NCBI RefSeq assembly: GCF_000317435.1
Contig: NC_019727.1
Coordinates: 16,758 to 80,757 of the forward strand
DNA length: 64,000 bases
DNA from: Calothrix sp. PCC 6303
GTDB taxonomy: Bacteria; Cyanobacteriota; Cyanobacteriia; Cyanobacteriales; Nostocaceae
Direction of reading: 5' to 3'
The translations under genes were made by a program, and so were the position numbers. Below are positions 53,710 through 64,000 of this stretch, one piece after another; the stretch's first letter is position 1, and each line of letters begins with the position of its first letter. The notes below the pieces were generated by a model. It was not told the DNA's origin and ran no database searches. It saw only the letters and a program-made list of their open reading frames with translations.

Positions 53710-55140
53710 ATGATTATTAAAGATCCCCAAAAAATGTTACCAAGTCAAATTAAATTTGAGGGGGAAATGGGGGACATGATACTGGAAATTCCTCCCCATA
53801 ATATCCCCTTACATCCAAAAAGTATAGAAAAACTTTGTACCGCCATCAAATCTGGGGAGCAAGCGGTAGCTTTCAGACCTTTCATCCCAATTGCATCTGA
53901 CTTAGGTTTATGTCCACCCTATCCTACGTTAGCCTACTTGTATCCTCAAAAGTTAAATCATAACGAAGATATTGAGAAGCAATTATTACAGAAATCTGGC
54001 AAGATAGCGCAGAATACCCTTGATGCTTTAAATCAATTTACCCTAATTTCCCAAATTGATATTGAAGAGCAGCTACATTACTTTGGTGATTTCTATGGAA
54101 TAGCGGCAAAGCCATCCTATATCAGAGTTGTCGTAAGCAATACCTGTAATCTCAAATGCGTCATGTGTCCTTATCACAGCACTTCGCTGAAATTAACTCA
54201 CACAACAGACTTCTTTAAAAGCAACAAAACAATGTCTTGGGAAATGATGGAGCGTCTCGCCAAAGATTGTGGAGAAGCAAAAATCATGATTATTCTTGGG
54301 AATGTCGAAGAACCAATGCTACACCCCAACCTTGTCAAATTTGTCGAACTTTGTCGGCAGCAAGGGGTTCCTGGAGTTCATTTGACGACCAATGGTCAAC
54401 TCCTAGATGAAAATCGAGCTAGGTTGTTATTGAAAGCAGGCTTAACCAGTATTGATATTAGCATTGATGCCGCAGATCCAGATACCTATCTCAAAATTCG
54501 GGGTGCTGACCTCAACCGAGTTGAAACAAATGTCTTCAATTTTTTGAAGCTGCGGGATGAGTTAGATATTCCCTGTTATGTAAGAACATCTTTTGTGAGA
54601 AATCAGAATGTTACATTAGATGAAGAAGAAAGATTCCGAGAACGTTGGCTTGCAAAAGCTGATGGCGTATTTATCAATAACGTAGCCCAATATCAAGAAA
54701 ATAATACACGCCTCGGTAAAACTAACCAGACTGTACAAGCTTCACTAAAACACTATCTTAAAAAATCTCAGGGACGTTGGCCATGCCTGTTTCCCTTTAC
54801 TGAAATGGCTGTTTTACCTGATGGCAGAATTTATTACTGTGTTGAAACCTTATTTAGATTGGGCTTTGATCAGAATCTTGAAAGTTTAGGAGATTATAAT
54901 CAACAAACATTACAAGAGATTTGGCATGGGGAGTTATTCAAGCAGCTTAGACGAGATTTGCTCCTTAACCAGTTAGAACATAGATCAGCCTGTAAAAGTT
55001 GCGAACTATGGATGGCACAGGTTTTATCTAGAGAGTCTAAAAATGGGTTTGAGGTTATGACAAGCACCGTAACCGAGATTTATCACTCTGGTTTTAGGCA
55101 ACAGAAAATGGAAAAGGGGGAACAGAAATCTTCAAATTAA
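53710..55140 (+). CDS. Radical SAM/SPASM enzyme
   Basis: In this 476-aa protein the CxxxCxxC cluster motif is CNLKCVMC (~residues 150-157), followed by the radical SAM core (NVEEPMLHPNLVKF, TTNGQLL, SIDISIDAADPDTY). The C-terminal part has SPASM-type cysteines (CLFPF, GRIYYCVE, CKSCELW) for extra Fe-S clusters. SPASM enzymes modify peptides or proteins. Residues 1-135 are an extra N-terminal domain that may bind the substrate. It follows the 237-aa gene and precedes the giant kinase by 96 bp on the same strand. Start ATG 53710. Confidence 0.88.
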   Translation: MIIKDPQKMLPSQIKFEGEMGDMILEIPPHNIPLHPKSIEKLCTAIKSGEQAVAFRPFIPIASDLGLCPPYPTLAYLYPQKLNHNEDIEKQLLQKSGKIAQNTLDALNQFTLISQIDIEEQLHYFGDFYGIAAKPSYIRVVVSNTCNLKCVMCPYHSTSLKLTHTTDFFKSNKTMSWEMMERLAKDCGEAKIMIILGNVEEPMLHPNLVKFVELCRQQGVPGVHLTTNGQLLDENRARLLLKAGLTSIDISIDAADPDTYLKIRGADLNRVETNVFNFLKLRDELDIPCYVRTSFVRNQNVTLDEEERFRERWLAKADGVFINNVAQYQENNTRLGKTNQTVQASLKHYLKKSQGRWPCLFPFTEMAVLPDGRIYYCVETLFRLGFDQNLESLGDYNQQTLQEIWHGELFKQLRRDLLLNQLEHRSACKSCELWMAQVLSRESKNGFEVMTSTVTEIYHSGFRQQKMEKGEQKSSN

Positions 55141-55236
55141 GTGCAATATCTAAGATCAAGCTGTAACTTCATGACTCCGAGAAACGCCATACCATACAAT
55201 CAGAAAGAAAGAGATTGGTGAGTTAGGAGTCTTAGT

Positions 55237-58200
55237 ATGAGAGCGATAGCAGAATATCACATTAGTCAGAAGATATATGAAAGTGATAATTCGCTAGTCT
55301 ATCGGGCTAATCTCAAGCGAGATAATCAACCAATTATTCTTAAAATTCTGAAAGAGAACTACCCAACTCCTTCAGAATTGACTCGATATAAACAGGAATA
55401 TGAAATCATACGACATCTGAACGTAGATAGCATTATCAAAGCCTACGACTTACAGCGATATGAAAATAGCCTAGTTATGTTCTTAGAGGATTTTGGCGGG
55501 AAATCCCTAAAACTGTTAATGTCGGAACGCAGGTTTAGTATAGAAGAAATTTTCATCATTGCCATTAAGACCTCTGAAAGTTTAGCTGCTATTCATGCAG
55601 CCAATATTATCCATAAAGACATTAATCCATCCAATATTGTCTATAATCCAGAAACTAAACAACTGAAGATTATTGATTTCGGCATTTCTACCCGTTTATT
55701 CCAAGAAAACCAAACCCTTTGTAACTTAAATCAACTAGAAGGTACTTTAGCCTACATTGCACCAGAACAAACTGGCAGAATGAATCGAGGAATAGATTAC
55801 CGCAGTGACTTTTATTCCCTTGGTGCAACCTTCTATGAACTCCTAACACATCAACTCCCCTTTGCAACCACTGACCCAATAGAACTGGTTCATTGCCATC
55901 TTGCACAACAAGCAGACCCGCCTCATACACTCATTCCTACTATTCCCTTAACGGTATCCAAGATCATCATGAAGTTGTTAGCTAAAACTCCAGAGGAACG
56001 ATACCAAAGTGCTTGGGGGCTAAAAGCTGATTTGGAAACTTGTTTTAAACAGTGGCAAATTCAGGGACAAATTCTACCTTTTCCACTAGGAGAACAAGAT
56101 ATTTCCGATAAGTTTCACATTCCCAAAAAACTCTACGGACGGGAACAAGAAGTTTCTCAAGTACTCGACACCTTTGAGCGAGTTAGCCAAGGTACCACTG
56201 AGATGATATTGGTTGCTGGCTATTCAGGGATTGGGAAATCTGCCTTAGTTCAGGAAATTCACAAACCAATTGTAAGGCAACGAGGTTATTTTATAACTGG
56301 AAAATTTGAGCAATTCAAGCGCGATATTCCCTATGCTGCTATTAGCACAGCTTTCCAGGACTTAATCCGTCAACTTCTGAGTGAGTCTGACGCAGACATC
56401 GAAAATTGGAAAGCAAAAATTTTAGAAGTCTTGGAACCTAATGGGCAGGTCATAATTGACGTAATCCCTGAACTAGAAAAAATTATTGGTAAACAGCCGT
56501 CTGTTGAAAAACTTGGAGCTAATGAAGCTCAAAATCGATTTAACTTATCTTTTCAAAGATTTATTAGCGTTTTCAGTCAGCAAGAACATCCTTTAGTCAT
56601 TTTTCTTGATGATTTACAGTGGGCAGATTTGCCTTCACTGAAGTTAATTGAACAGTTAATTACCGATTTTGATAGCAAATATTTATTAATTATAGGAGCT
56701 TATAGAAATAATGAAGTCAACCCGACTCATGCTTTAATTCTGACGTTAGAATCAATTAAAAAAGCAGGTGTTAGGGTCAATGAAGTCAGCCTAAAGCCCT
56801 TAAAATTAGAGCAAATAAATCTATTACTTGCTGATACACTACTTTGTTCTACAGAAATGTCAACACCGTTAGCAGAATTACTAGCCAATAGAACTCAGGG
56901 CAATCCCTTTTTCTTAACTCAACTGCTAAAATCTCTGTACGATGAAAACCTTATATCGTTTGATTATACTGGACGCTCATGGTGTTGGAATATTGATCAG
57001 ATTCTAAAGACAGGCATTACTGATAATGTCATAGACTTGATGGTTAGTAAAATTAATAAACTTAGTGAGAACACTCGGAATGCCTTAAAGTTGGCAGCAT
57101 GTATTGGTAATAGATTTAACATAGAACTCCTCTCCAGCATTATAAACAAATCTAAAACCTCTATAGCTCAAGATATTCAACCAGCTCTTCAGGAAGGGTT
57201 AATTATCCCACTGAGTTATGATTACAAAATTCCCTTGCTTTGGGAACAAGAAGAAATTTCAAGTGATTCTTCGGCCGTCTCTTCTAATTTTATTCCTAGT
57301 TTTCCTTCAGTTATTCCCTACAAATTCTTACATGACCGAATTCAGCAAGCGGCTTATAGCCTAATTGCAGAAGAAGAAAAGAAGCTCATTCATCTGCAAG
57401 TTGGAAGACTTCTGCTGAAGAATATGAGAAAAGATAACAATGAGGAAAATATTTTTGATATTGTCAATCAACTTAATGAAGCAGCATCTCTAATCACTGA
57501 CCAATTAGAAAAAGATGAGCTAGCTCAATTAAATCTTTACGTAGGTAAAAAAGCCAAGGCATCAGCTGCTTACGAACCAGCATTAAAATATTTAGAGACT
57601 GGATTAAAACTTTTAACAAAAAATAGTTGGGAAAGCCAGTATGAATTGACTATAGAGCTTTATTTGGAAACACTTGAAGTGCTTTACTTAAATACAAAAT
57701 TTGAGGAAGTAGAAGAGCTTTCCATATTTATTCTGCAACACACGCAGGAAATTCTGGATAAAGTAAAAGTGTATCAAGTAAATATACTAGTATACAATTC
57801 TAAATCCCAGGAGCAGAAAGCAATAGATACTGCTCTTAAAGCTTTAGCAGAACTAGGTATAGAAATATCTCAAGACCCTAGCAAAATAAAAGAGAAAATT
57901 AAGCAAGAACAAATATTTCTAGATAGATTATTGAAAGAAGTACCAGTTCAAAGTTTAGCGAATCTCTCTCCAATGACTGATCCATATAAATTAAGGGCTG
58001 TACCATTATTGCAACAAATTATAGCCTCTACAATAATCACTAATTTTCTCTTGCATATTGAAGTTGTCTTAATTCAACTTAACCTTTGTCTAAAATATGG
58101 TAATCCTCCTCAAGCACCCTGTCCTTATATATTTTATGGAACGTTTCTCTGTAAGGGAATAGAAAATATTGGTTTAATGAGAGATATTCATTTAGGTAAT

Positions 58201-61200
58201 GAATTTGGAGAATTGTCTATTAATTTACTATCTGAATCTCAACTTCCTGAAATAGAGACTTTAGTTATTCATATTTACTATGCGTTTATATATCAATGGA
58301 AGAACTACCTCAGAAATAATATTGCATTAGAACGGTTAATCAAGGCTTTTCAAAGGGGATTAGAGACTGGGGATTATCAATATGCTTGTTTTGCATCTGC
58401 AAGTTTTTGTCTTATTAAATTCTTTGGAGGGTATCACTTAGAAGAAGTTTCTCAAGAGCTTACAAAATATACTAAGCTAATGAAGAAATTAAAACAGGAA
58501 TATAGTTACTCTTCTGTAATTATATATGAAAAAACCACTATTAATTTAATTGAAGGGTATGAAAACAACTTTTGCTTGGTAATTGGTTGTAATCAAGAAG
58601 AAGAAGAGGAATGTATAAAAACGGCTAATACTTGGCTTTTGTGTTGGTTGTGTATCGCCAAAATAATTACACATTATATTTTTAAAGAATACGAATCGGC
58701 TATTGGTAATGTATTGAAAATTGAAAACTATGTTGAATATCTTAGTTCACACTTAAATTTATCACAATATAATTTTTTCTCTTCTCTATCACTGCTTGCC
58801 AATTATGATATTCTAGATGTATACTCACAAAATAAGTTTTTGAAGCTAGTAGAAAAAAACCAGGAAGATATGAAAAACTGGTCTAGCTACTGCCCAGAAA
58901 ATTTTCAGCACAAATATGACTTAGTAGAAGCAGAAAAAGCTAGAGTATTCGGACAAAATTGGCAAGCAGAAGAATTGTATGAAAAAGCAATTCAAGGTGC
59001 TAAAAAACATGAATTTATCCACGAAGAAGCTATAGCTTACGAACGCGCAGCAGAATTTTATCTCTCTCTGGGTAGAGAAGAAATAGGACGACTATATCTG
59101 AGAAATGCCCATCATTGTTATTCTCGTTGGGGTGCAAAAGCCAAAGTTAAAGCCCTAGAATCGGAGTATCCACAGTTTCTAATGGATATAAACAAAGGAA
59201 AAGCAGACCAAAGCATTAAGACAACTGAATCTAGTGGTGGTACAAATCCACAAGCACTCGATCTGATAACAGTTACCAAAGCCTCTCAAGTATTAGCTAG
59301 CGAAATTAAACTGGATCAACTGCTGGCTAAGTTGATGAAAACTGTAATTGAAAATGGAGGCGCTCAAAAAGGCTTTCTGCTCCTAGAAAAAGATAATAAA
59401 TGGGCGATCGAAGCTGAAGGGACATTAGATTCTGATAATGTTAATACACTACAATCAATTTCAGTAGACTTCGTAGATGAGTCCACTAACTTTCCCCTCT
59501 TGTCATCTGCCATTATCAACTATGTTGCTCGCACGCAGGAAAGCGTAATTTTAAATGATGCTGCCCATGAGGGACAATTTGTTCGTGATCCATATATTGT
59601 TGCCACTCAACCTAAATCCCTTCTTTGCACACCCTTACTCAATCAAGGCAAGCTTAACGGCATCTTATATCTGGAAAACAATTTGACTACTGGTGCTTTT
59701 ACACCTGATCGCCTAGAAGTTCTAAAACTCCTGTCTTCTCAAGCCGCAATTTCTCTTCAAAATGCTCAACTTTATGTTGCACTATATGAGAACGAGAAAA
59801 GATTAGCTCAATTTTTAGAAGCTATGCCCATAGGTGTCTTTGCACTTAATGCTAAGGGCGAACCCTACTATGCAAATCAGGCTGCCCAGCTAATCCTTGG
59901 CAAGGGAATTGTAACTGGAGCCACAGATGATCGATTGACCGAAACTTATCAGGCTTATTTAGCAGGGACAGACCAATTATACCCAACTCAACAACAACCC
60001 ATTGTACGAGCTTTAAATGGCGAAAGTACGACTACGGATGATATAGAAATTCACCAAGTTGATAAAACAATTCCTTTAGAAGTATCAGCTACCCCTGTTT
60101 ACGATGAGAAGGGACAAATTATCTATGCGATCGCTGCCTTTCAAGATATCACCGAACGCAAACAAGCCGAAGCGGATCGGGTTCAGTATACCCAAGAGCT
60201 AGCTCTCAAAAATCTTGCTCTAGAACGAGCCAAAGATGAAATAGAAGGATATAGCCGGACTCTAGAACAAAAAGTCTCAGAACGCACACAAGAACTGTCA
60301 CAAACACTAGATATTCTCAAAGCCACCCAAGCAGAACTGCTATTTGAAAACGAGTTACTTAGAAGTACCGAACAAGCCAGCACCTTTGACTATCAAGTGG
60401 GAGGAAGCTTGCAGATGGATGCTTCCACTTATGTAGTGCGTTCCGCAGATCGTTACCTCTACAAAGCTTTGAAGCGCGGAGAGTTTTGCTACGTTTTCAA
60501 TCCCCGGCAGATGGGAAAGTCCAGTCTCATGGTACGCATGATTCACTACCTCCAGCACGAAGGGGTTTGTTGTGCGCCGATTGATATGACCCGCATTGGC
60601 AGCGAAAATGTTACCCCGGATCAATGGTATAAGGGATTAGCCTCTGAATTAGGGCGACGTTTAGGTTTACGAAGCAAAGTTAACCTAAAAGCTTGGTGGA
60701 AAGAGCGAGATGATATTTCTCCAGTTCAGAGGTTGAGTGAATTTATTGAAGAAGTCCTGCTAGTAGAAGTCGGGATAGAAAATGACATTCCCTCCAAACA
60801 ACTGGTCATTTTTATCGATGAAATTGATAGTGTCCTAAGTTTGAATTTCGCAGTTAATGACTTTTTTGCCTTGATTCGCTACTGCTACAACCAGCGCAGT
60901 CTCAATCCACAGTACCAGCGTTTGACTTTTGCTTTTTTTGGTGTCGCTACCCCCTCAGATTTAATTAGTAATATCCAAACAACCCCCTTTAACATTGGTC
61001 AGTTTATTCAACTGGAGGGCTTTAAAGAGCATGAAGCCCAACCGTTGCTGCAAGGATTGGCAGAAAAAGTGAGCAATCCGCAAACCGTGCTTAAAGAAAT
61101 CTTAGCCTGGACGAACGGGCAGCCTTTTCTTACCCAAAAACTCTGTAAGCTCATCCGTAATACTTCATCTCCTATTCCCAATGGCGGTGAAGTCTCCTGG

Positions 61201-61488
61201 ATTGAAAATTTAGTGCGGACGAATATAATAGACAATTGGGAATCCCAGGATGAGCCAGAACATTTGAGGACCATCCGCGATCGTCTTCTCAAAAGTAACA
61301 AGTCTGTTCAACTAATAGAAATTTTTCGACAAGTTTTGCACCAAGGAGAAGTTATCGCCGTTGACAGCCCAGAAGAAAAGCAATTGCTCTTGTCAGGTTT
61401 AGTAGTCAAACAGCAGGGAATTTTGAGAGTCCAGAACCGTATTTATAAATTGATTTTTAACCGCAGTTGGGTTGATTTGCACATTTAG
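55237..61488 (+). CDS. Giant Ser/Thr kinase - AAA ATPase - helical repeats - GAF - PAS - AAA-like protein
   Basis: This 2083-aa protein starts with a Ser/Thr kinase (residues 1-270; [12 protein letters not shown] catalytic loop, IIDFGIST). An AAA ATPase follows (~290-650; Walker [15 protein letters not shown], Walker [12 protein letters not shown]), then a long helical-repeat region (~700-1330), GAF (~1340-1510), PAS (~1520-1640) and a coiled coil (~1650-1705). The usual histidine kinase module of such cyanobacterial proteins is absent. In its place is an AAA-like domain (~1710-2083; [28 protein letters not shown]). It probably integrates intracellular signals; which ones is unknown. Its placement after the radical SAM gene suggests a regulatory role for the locus. 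Confidence 0.87.
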   Translation: MRAIAEYHISQKIYESDNSLVYRANLKRDNQPIILKILKENYPTPSELTRYKQEYEIIRHLNVDSIIKAYDLQRYENSLVMFLEDFGGKSLKLLMSERRFSIEEIFIIAIKTSESLAAIHAANIIHKDINPSNIVYNPETKQLKIIDFGISTRLFQENQTLCNLNQLEGTLAYIAPEQTGRMNRGIDYRSDFYSLGATFYELLTHQLPFATTDPIELVHCHLAQQADPPHTLIPTIPLTVSKIIMKLLAKTPEERYQSAWGLKADLETCFKQWQIQGQILPFPLGEQDISDKFHIPKKLYGREQEVSQVLDTFERVSQGTTEMILVAGYSGIGKSALVQEIHKPIVRQRGYFITGKFEQFKRDIPYAAISTAFQDLIRQLLSESDADIENWKAKILEVLEPNGQVIIDVIPELEKIIGKQPSVEKLGANEAQNRFNLSFQRFISVFSQQEHPLVIFLDDLQWADLPSLKLIEQLITDFDSKYLLIIGAYRNNEVNPTHALILTLESIKKAGVRVNEVSLKPLKLEQINLLLADTLLCSTEMSTPLAELLANRTQGNPFFLTQLLKSLYDENLISFDYTGRSWCWNIDQILKTGITDNVIDLMVSKINKLSENTRNALKLAACIGNRFNIELLSSIINKSKTSIAQDIQPALQEGLIIPLSYDYKIPLLWEQEEISSDSSAVSSNFIPSFPSVIPYKFLHDRIQQAAYSLIAEEEKKLIHLQVGRLLLKNMRKDNNEENIFDIVNQLNEAASLITDQLEKDELAQLNLYVGKKAKASAAYEPALKYLETGLKLLTKNSWESQYELTIELYLETLEVLYLNTKFEEVEELSIFILQHTQEILDKVKVYQVNILVYNSKSQEQKAIDTALKALAELGIEISQDPSKIKEKIKQEQIFLDRLLKEVPVQSLANLSPMTDPYKLRAVPLLQQIIASTIITNFLLHIEVVLIQLNLCLKYGNPPQAPCPYIFYGTFLCKGIENIGLMRDIHLGNEFGELSINLLSESQLPEIETLVIHIYYAFIYQWKNYLRNNIALERLIKAFQRGLETGDYQYACFASASFCLIKFFGGYHLEEVSQELTKYTKLMKKLKQEYSYSSVIIYEKTTINLIEGYENNFCLVIGCNQEEEEECIKTANTWLLCWLCIAKIITHYIFKEYESAIGNVLKIENYVEYLSSHLNLSQYNFFSSLSLLANYDILDVYSQNKFLKLVEKNQEDMKNWSSYCPENFQHKYDLVEAEKARVFGQNWQAEELYEKAIQGAKKHEFIHEEAIAYERAAEFYLSLGREEIGRLYLRNAHHCYSRWGAKAKVKALESEYPQFLMDINKGKADQSIKTTESSGGTNPQALDLITVTKASQVLASEIKLDQLLAKLMKTVIENGGAQKGFLLLEKDNKWAIEAEGTLDSDNVNTLQSISVDFVDESTNFPLLSSAIINYVARTQESVILNDAAHEGQFVRDPYIVATQPKSLLCTPLLNQGKLNGILYLENNLTTGAFTPDRLEVLKLLSSQAAISLQNAQLYVALYENEKRLAQFLEAMPIGVFALNAKGEPYYANQAAQLILGKGIVTGATDDRLTETYQAYLAGTDQLYPTQQQPIVRALNGESTTTDDIEIHQVDKTIPLEVSATPVYDEKGQIIYAIAAFQDITERKQAEADRVQYTQELALKNLALERAKDEIEGYSRTLEQKVSERTQELSQTLDILKATQAELLFENELLRSTEQASTFDYQVGGSLQMDASTYVVRSADRYLYKALKRGEFCYVFNPRQMGKSSLMVRMIHYLQHEGVCCAPIDMTRIGSENVTPDQWYKGLASELGRRLGLRSKVNLKAWWKERDDISPVQRLSEFIEEVLLVEVGIENDIPSKQLVIFIDEIDSVLSLNFAVNDFFALIRYCYNQRSLNPQYQRLTFAFFGVATPSDLISNIQTTPFNIGQFIQLEGFKEHEAQPLLQGLAEKVSNPQTVLKEILAWTNGQPFLTQKLCKLIRNTSSPIPNGGEVSWIENLVRTNIIDNWESQDEPEHLRTIRDRLLKSNKSVQLIEIFRQVLHQGEVIAVDSPEEKQLLLSGLVVKQQGILRVQNRIYKLIFNRSWVDLHI

Positions 61489-61553
61489 GGGTAAAGACAA
61501 GATACGCGCAAAATTTATCACAGTGTAAAGTTGTGTACAGTAGCTATGTATTT

Positions 61554-61670
61554 ATGTCTTTCAAACATTCTAAAGATATCCTGCTATTACTGTTTCTTTC
61601 ATTTATTGCCGGCGGTGCGCCGCCAGTGCCCCTGCTTCTAAGTAAAAGTTCCACAACCCAGCCGCTGTGA
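61554..61670 (+). CDS. Possible 38-aa hydrophobic peptide
   Basis: ATG 61554 opens a short frame reading MSFKHSKDILLLLFLSFIAG and then GAPPVPLLLSKSSTT before the stop. The first part resembles a signal peptide or a single membrane segment. There is no good ribosome-binding site, and the GGCGGTGCGCCGCC palindrome inside argues for a structured repeat instead. The rest of the 61489-61889 gap shows nothing clear apart from the AAGTAAGTCGGCGGGG repeat end near 61865. Confidence 0.2.
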   Translation: MSFKHSKDILLLLFLSFIAGGAPPVPLLLSKSSTTQPL

Positions 61671-61889
61671 GCATGTATTGAAGGTTTGCTCGTTGTATGT
61701 CAATCCACAAGAATATCAGTCATCAAAGCTAACATATTAACTGCGAACACAATGTTTGACTCTAAACTACAACAGTAGCACCACAAGCTACTCCTATTAG
61801 CCATCGTATGTGCTTCTGCATCAAATTTTCTCACCTCATTGTCTCAATGATCTCAATTGCTATAAGTAAGTCGGCGGGGAAATTTACAA

Positions 61890-64000
61890 CCCACATTCCG
61901 CACTTCAGAATGTAGCATTTTATGCTACATTAGAACTCTCTGGCACGAGTAAATAAAAATACTCGTAAAATTCAAGTAAGACAGTATTAAGAATCAGCCA
62001 AAGGTTATTAAGTATACAGAAAATTGCGTAGGCGATTAATACTGGTTTCAAGCTTTTGAGAAAAGTTAATATATATTGTTTTATCGTGCCAAATTACTTA
62101 GATAGCAAAAGTGAGACAATTAAAAAAACTCAAAAATATTTGAGAGGTAAAAATGTCACCAACTTCAATTGCAGAAATTAAAAATATAGATCATCTCGGA
62201 ATAGTAGCTGGGCTAATTGATGAAATAGGAATAGTTGAAACAATTAATTCCAAATTAGGAGTAGACTCCCGTGAGAAGATTACAGCAGGAGTATTGGTAA
62301 AAGCTGTTTTAATCAATGGATTAGGATTTGTATCAAGACCTTTATATTTATTCAAGCAGTTTTTTGATGATAAAGCAATTGAATTATTATTGGGAGAAGG
62401 TGTAGAAAGTAATTATCTCAACGACGATAAAATTGGAAGAGTCATGGATGATTTATATAAATATGGATTGAATAATTTATTTATAGAAATTGTCCTATCA
62501 GTAATTAAGAAATTTAAAATAGATACAAAATACTCACATTTAGATGCAACTTCATTTCATTTACACGGGAAGTATAAAAGAGAAATGAATCAAGAAAAAG
62601 AAGAAGAAATCACTAAAGAAAGACCAATATTCATAACCAAAGGATATTCTCGTGACCATAGACCAGATTTAAAGCAATGTGTTTTAGATTTAATCACGAG
62701 TAGTGATGGAGATATACCATTATTAATGAGAGCAGGAGATGGGAACGAAGCAGATAAAGCAGTATTTGGAAAAATCTTAATAGAATTTAAAAACAAATAG
62801 TTTTTGACAGTATTATGGTCTGTGACAGCGCATTATATAGCCAAGAGAATCTCAAATTAATTGAGAATTTAAAATGGATAAGTCGAGTGCCGATGACGAT
62901 TAAGAAAGCACAAGAATTAGTTCAGTCTGTAAATACAGAGGAGATGGAAGAGATAGAGGAGATAGAAACAGAAGAAAAGGAGATAGAAACGGAAGAAAAG
63001 AAGAAAAAGACATATCAAGATTTAGACGGATACAAGTGGAAAGAAGAAATAGTTAATTATGGTGGTATTAAACAAATTTGGCTAATAGTAGAAAGTCAAA
63101 AAAGAAAAGATAGCGATTTAGAAAAGCTAGATAAAAAGCTAATAAAAGAAAAAGATAAAGTTGAAAAGTTGCTTAAAGAGTTAAAAAGAGAAGATTTTGA
63201 AACTCCAGAGCAAGCACGATATAAACTAAAAGGTATCAATAAAAAGCTAAAATTCCATGAAATTAAAGAAGCTAATTTTATTGAAAGTAAATCAAAAAAT
63301 AATAAAACTATTTATAAAATGGAAGGAGTAAGTTATGAAAAACCCGAAGAAATAGAAATACAAAGAAAGGAAGCTGGAAGGTTTATTTTAGCAACTAACC
63401 TAGTTAATGACGACGATAAATTAAAACCAGAAGAAATTATTACGACTTATAAAAATCAACAGTCTTGTGAACGAGGATTTAGATTTCTAAAAGACCCCTT
63501 GTTTTTTGCAGATAGTTTTTTTCTTGAAAACCCTGAAAGAATCGAAACTATGCTATTTTTAATGTCTTTATGTTTGCTAGTCTATAACCTTGGTCAAAGG
63601 GAACTGAGAAATAGCTTAAAAAGAATCAAAATCGGAATCAAGAATCAATTAGGAAAACTAACTTTATCTCCGACATTAAGATGGGTATTTCAATGTTTTC
63701 AAGGAATTCATTTTTTAATGTTAGATGGTCTTAATCAAATTGTTAATTTAACATCAGAACGTCATTTTATTTTGAGTTGTCTGCCCTCATCTTGTCAAAA
63801 ATATTATTTACTTTCTTAACTTAAACAAGATTTGGACAGGAAATAAAAATTTATTGAAATTTCAAGGAGCAGTAATTGCTCCTCAAATTTTTAGTGCTTA
63901 CGTAATCTATTTTATGGGTCAATCTTTTTGTCTTTGATTATTTATTTTTAAAAGTATATTCATTCAGCATTCTATTTCTTCATCATCCTGACTTTTTACT
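61890..64000 (+). mobile_element. IS1634-like insertion sequence, second copy (right end beyond window)
   Basis: It begins with CCCACATTCCGCACTTCA at 61890, in inverted orientation to the copy at 49281-51444, and follows it base for base as far as I compared. By length the right end should fall about 53 bp outside the window. The left flank is TTACAA (61884-61889), unlike the TTAAAA of the first copy, so the copies probably inserted separately. The transposase frame is broken by one base. Confidence 0.9.
62153..63819 (+). pseudogene. IS1634-like transposase, frameshifted copy
   Basis: Identical to the transposase at 49514-51181 up to FGKILIEFKNK, where a run of six A is shortened to five (near 62790) and the frame ends at TAG 62798-62800. 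The remaining frame, restarting around 62815 (MVCDSALYSQENL), is intact to the stop at 63819. A real inactivating deletion, a sequencing error or a slippage site are all possible; the intact first copy makes the first two likelier. Confidence 0.85.

Noticed and set aside
62153..63819. Programmed frameshift to make the transposase of copy 2
   Set aside because: Copy 1 encodes the full protein in one frame with six A, so a simple one-base loss (or sequencing error) is the simpler explanation.
49281..64000. Composite transposon formed by the two IS1634-like copies
   Set aside because: Copy 1 has its own perfect TTAAAA duplication and copy 2 has a different left flank (TTACAA), so independent insertions explain the layout.
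1..64000. tRNA, rRNA and riboswitch genes
   Set aside because: No cloverleaf with conserved tRNA positions, rRNA stretch or known riboswitch core was recognised while reading; a dedicated covariance-model search could still find one.

Overview
The window looks like part of a large plasmid or other mobile replicon of a filamentous, probably heterocystous (Nostocales) cyanobacterium. Evidence: frequent HIP1 octamers (GCGATCGC), cyanobacterial small dispersed repeats, protein families typical of that group (DUF4351 nucleases, AAA-like proteins, giant Ser/Thr kinase-ATPase-GAF proteins), and a haem dioxygenase / catalase-related gene pair of the kind studied in Nostoc punctiforme. I see no tRNA, rRNA or CRISPR array.

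1-18.5 kb is plasmid backbone. It holds two ParM-like actin genes (one cut by the left edge, one at 12.0 kb with a small overlapping partner), MobC and a MOBP-type relaxase, a strongly folded candidate oriT at 1352-1418, and a large primase-helicase. A palindrome-rich 1.7-kb non-coding region at 9.5-11.2 kb could hold the replication origin or centromere. Two tandem ribbon-helix-helix genes, small hypotheticals, two membrane proteins and a membrane-anchored P-loop ATPase (possible coupling protein) complete it. Three backbone proteins carry in-frame tandem repeats in their linkers. Broken antitoxin genes lie around the relaxase; one is split by a 306-bp Tn3-type miniature element with a perfect 5-bp target duplication.

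19-30.4 kb is a defence island, mostly on the minus strand: an Rpn/DUF4351 nuclease, McrC, McrB, an ASCH protein, a GNAT-PIN-ASCH-like fusion, an Eco29kI-like GIY-YIG restriction enzyme with its m5C methyltransferase, a plasmid DNA-binding-type protein and a tyrosine recombinase.

30.5-43.7 kb is a minus-strand lipid/cell-wall island: a CHAP cell-wall hydrolase, DUF4126, a patatin lipase, a GMC oxidoreductase, a catalase-related haem protein and a COX-like haem dioxygenase, with an AraC regulator beyond. By analogy with the N. punctiforme linoleate 10S-dioxygenase / 10S-hydroperoxide lyase pair, this may release and cleave linoleate to C8 volatiles. A decayed IS4-type element, itself broken by a 204-bp MITE and a 57-bp palindromic repeat, separates the dioxygenase from the lyase. 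The hydrolase and the dioxygenase share a conserved upstream element of about 85 bp.

44-64 kb holds a RiPP-type locus: a fused E1-like/YcaO cyclodehydratase, a SAM methyltransferase, a 237-aa protein of unknown role, a radical SAM/SPASM enzyme and a 2083-aa kinase-ATPase-GAF-PAS-AAA protein. An HTH-AAA protein with a related C-terminal domain lies on its other side. Two inverted, nearly identical copies of a 2.16-kb IS1634-like element lie in this region: one between the cyclodehydratase and the methyltransferase, the other (with a one-base frameshift) at the right edge.
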